A stretch of DNA of 64,000 nt from Bradyrhizobium sp. WSM471. GTDB taxonomy: Bacteria > Pseudomonadota > Alphaproteobacteria > Rhizobiales > Xanthobacteraceae. The position numbers and the translations under genes were made by a program. The stretch is taken from contig NZ_CM001442.1 of assembly GCF_000244915.1 (NCBI RefSeq), forward strand, positions 3,658,001 to 3,722,000, read 5' to 3'. Under the pieces are notes generated by a model. It made no database searches. It was not told where the DNA came from and saw only the letters and a program-made list of their open reading frames with translations. This document shows, piece by piece, positions 63,346 to 64,000 of this stretch (positions are counted from its first letter, which is position 1; the number at the start of each line of letters is the position of its first letter).

Positions 63346-64000
63346 ATGTTGACCTGCCTGCCTGGCGTTCTGAGCAAGGATGATGTGGCGGATTTCCGCC
63401 GCACCATGGACGCCAGCGAGTGGGAGGACGGGCGCTCCACCGCCGGCTCGCAGTCGGCGATGGTCAAGCGCAACGAGCAATTGGCGCCGGACAGCGAGGT
63501 CGCGCGCAAGCTCGGCAACCGCATCATTTCGGCGCTGACGTCGAATCCCCGCTTTATCGCGGCCGCGATCCCGCTCCGGATTTTCCCGCCGCTGTTCAAC
63601 CGCTATGCGGCCAGCAGCGGCCACCATTTCGGCCTGCACGTCGACAATGCCATGCGCGGCGACCGCCTGACCGGCCTTCGCATCCGCACAGACCTCTCGG
63701 TCACGCTGTTCCTGGCCGAGCCGGAGGAGTACGACGGTGGCGAACTTGTGATCGAGGACAGCTACGGTTCGCACGAAGTCAAGTTGCCAGCCGGGGACTG
63801 CGTGCTCTATCCCTCGACCAGCCTCCATCTCGTGACGCCGGTCACCAGGGGAACGCGGGTTGCGTCTTTCTTCTGGCTTCAGAGCATGATACGGGACGAT
63901 CAAGCCCGGAGCATGATCTTTGACCTCGACACCGCGATACAGGCGCTGGTGGAACGGCTCGGGCGTGACGATCCCGAAACGGTCAAATTGACGGGTATCT
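63346..64000 (+). CDS. Fe(II)/2-oxoglutarate dioxygenase, PiuC/YbiX family (3' end missing)
   Basis: A PKHD-type hydroxylase beginning three bases after the receptor stop; 218 of about 228 expected residues are present before the window ends. The iron ligands are His98 and Asp100 in [13 protein letters not shown] and His161 in [16 protein letters not shown], with Arg171 as the 2-oxoglutarate arginine, matching the spacing in E. coli Ybi[18 protein letters not shown] opens the protein. PiuC homologues accompany catecholate siderophore receptors and are iron-regulated, though their substrate is unresolved. The next gene in the operon lies outside the window. Confidence 0.93.
   Translation, partial: MLTCLPGVLSKDDVADFRRTMDASEWEDGRSTAGSQSAMVKRNEQLAPDSEVARKLGNRIISALTSNPRFIAAAIPLRIFPPLFNRYAASSGHHFGLHVDNAMRGDRLTGLRIRTDLSVTLFLAEPEEYDGGELVIEDSYGSHEVKLPAGDCVLYPSTSLHLVTPVTRGTRVASFFWLQSMIRDDQARSMIFDLDTAIQALVERLGRDDPETVKLTGI

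Overview
The window looks like chromosomal DNA of a soil alphaproteobacterium close to Bradyrhizobium (Nitrobacteraceae). GC and third-position GC are high throughout. There are two branched-chain-amino-acid (Liv) ABC operons, an IalB-family protein, GC-rich intergenic palindromic repeats of the type common in that group, a candidate EcfG stress promoter and TTTAGAA iron-type motifs. Species assignment is inference. I see no IS element, prophage, integrase or CRISPR array.

Layout. 1-4438: end of a Liv binding protein, a fused LivH-LivM permease, LivG, LivF and a MarR regulator, chained by 4-nt overlaps. 4481-9599: two hypotheticals, an enamidase-like amidohydrolase, ferredoxin-NADP reductase, a small basic protein and a cytochrome P450. 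9641-10976: candidate EcfG promoter, five very small hydrophilic genes and a strong terminator. 10958-13483: DUF763 protein and an MscS channel. 13569-21346: a catabolic island with an orphan TctC binding protein, a TetR regulator, and LigI-, GalB- and LigK-type enzymes, i.e. the lower protocatechuate/gallate 4,5-cleavage route. It continues with a dihydroxyphthalate-decarboxylase-like protein, a DUF1932 dehydrogenase and a cytosine-deaminase-like amidohydrolase. 21490-33715: NTF2-like protein, polar amino-acid binding protein, an AaeBXA-like efflux operon, acyl-CoA dehydrogenase and ligase, a Baeyer-Villiger-type monooxygenase, a lytic transglycosylase, small proteins and MaoC.

33808-41224: a secreted hypothetical, then a regulator cluster of three paralogous PAS-LuxR proteins with an AraC regulator and a DUF6894-like protein, then small proteins and a TauE permease. 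41221-46622: an RND pump and adaptor divergent from a TetR regulator, with two operator-like repeats between them. 46647-49452: amidase, RNase Z and tRNA-Gln(CTG). 49752-54935: DUF1428 protein and a complete, unfused livJHMGF operon. 55147-60101: IalB protein and a second RND system (MdtB/C-type pump with MdtA-type adaptor). 60478-64000: a small protein, three TTTAGAA repeats, a TonB-dependent siderophore receptor and a PiuC/YbiX dioxygenase cut by the window end.

The recurrent theme is uptake, oxidation and efflux of organic and aromatic acids under many local regulators. The points most worth a second look are the LigI-GalB-LigK island without its ring-cleaving dioxygenase, the operators sharing a TTTGTA/GTACAAA half-site near 6.95 and 14.64 kb, the EcfG-linked cluster of five small disordered proteins, the PAS-LuxR triplet with its palindromes, and two overlapping micro-genes at 33 kb.
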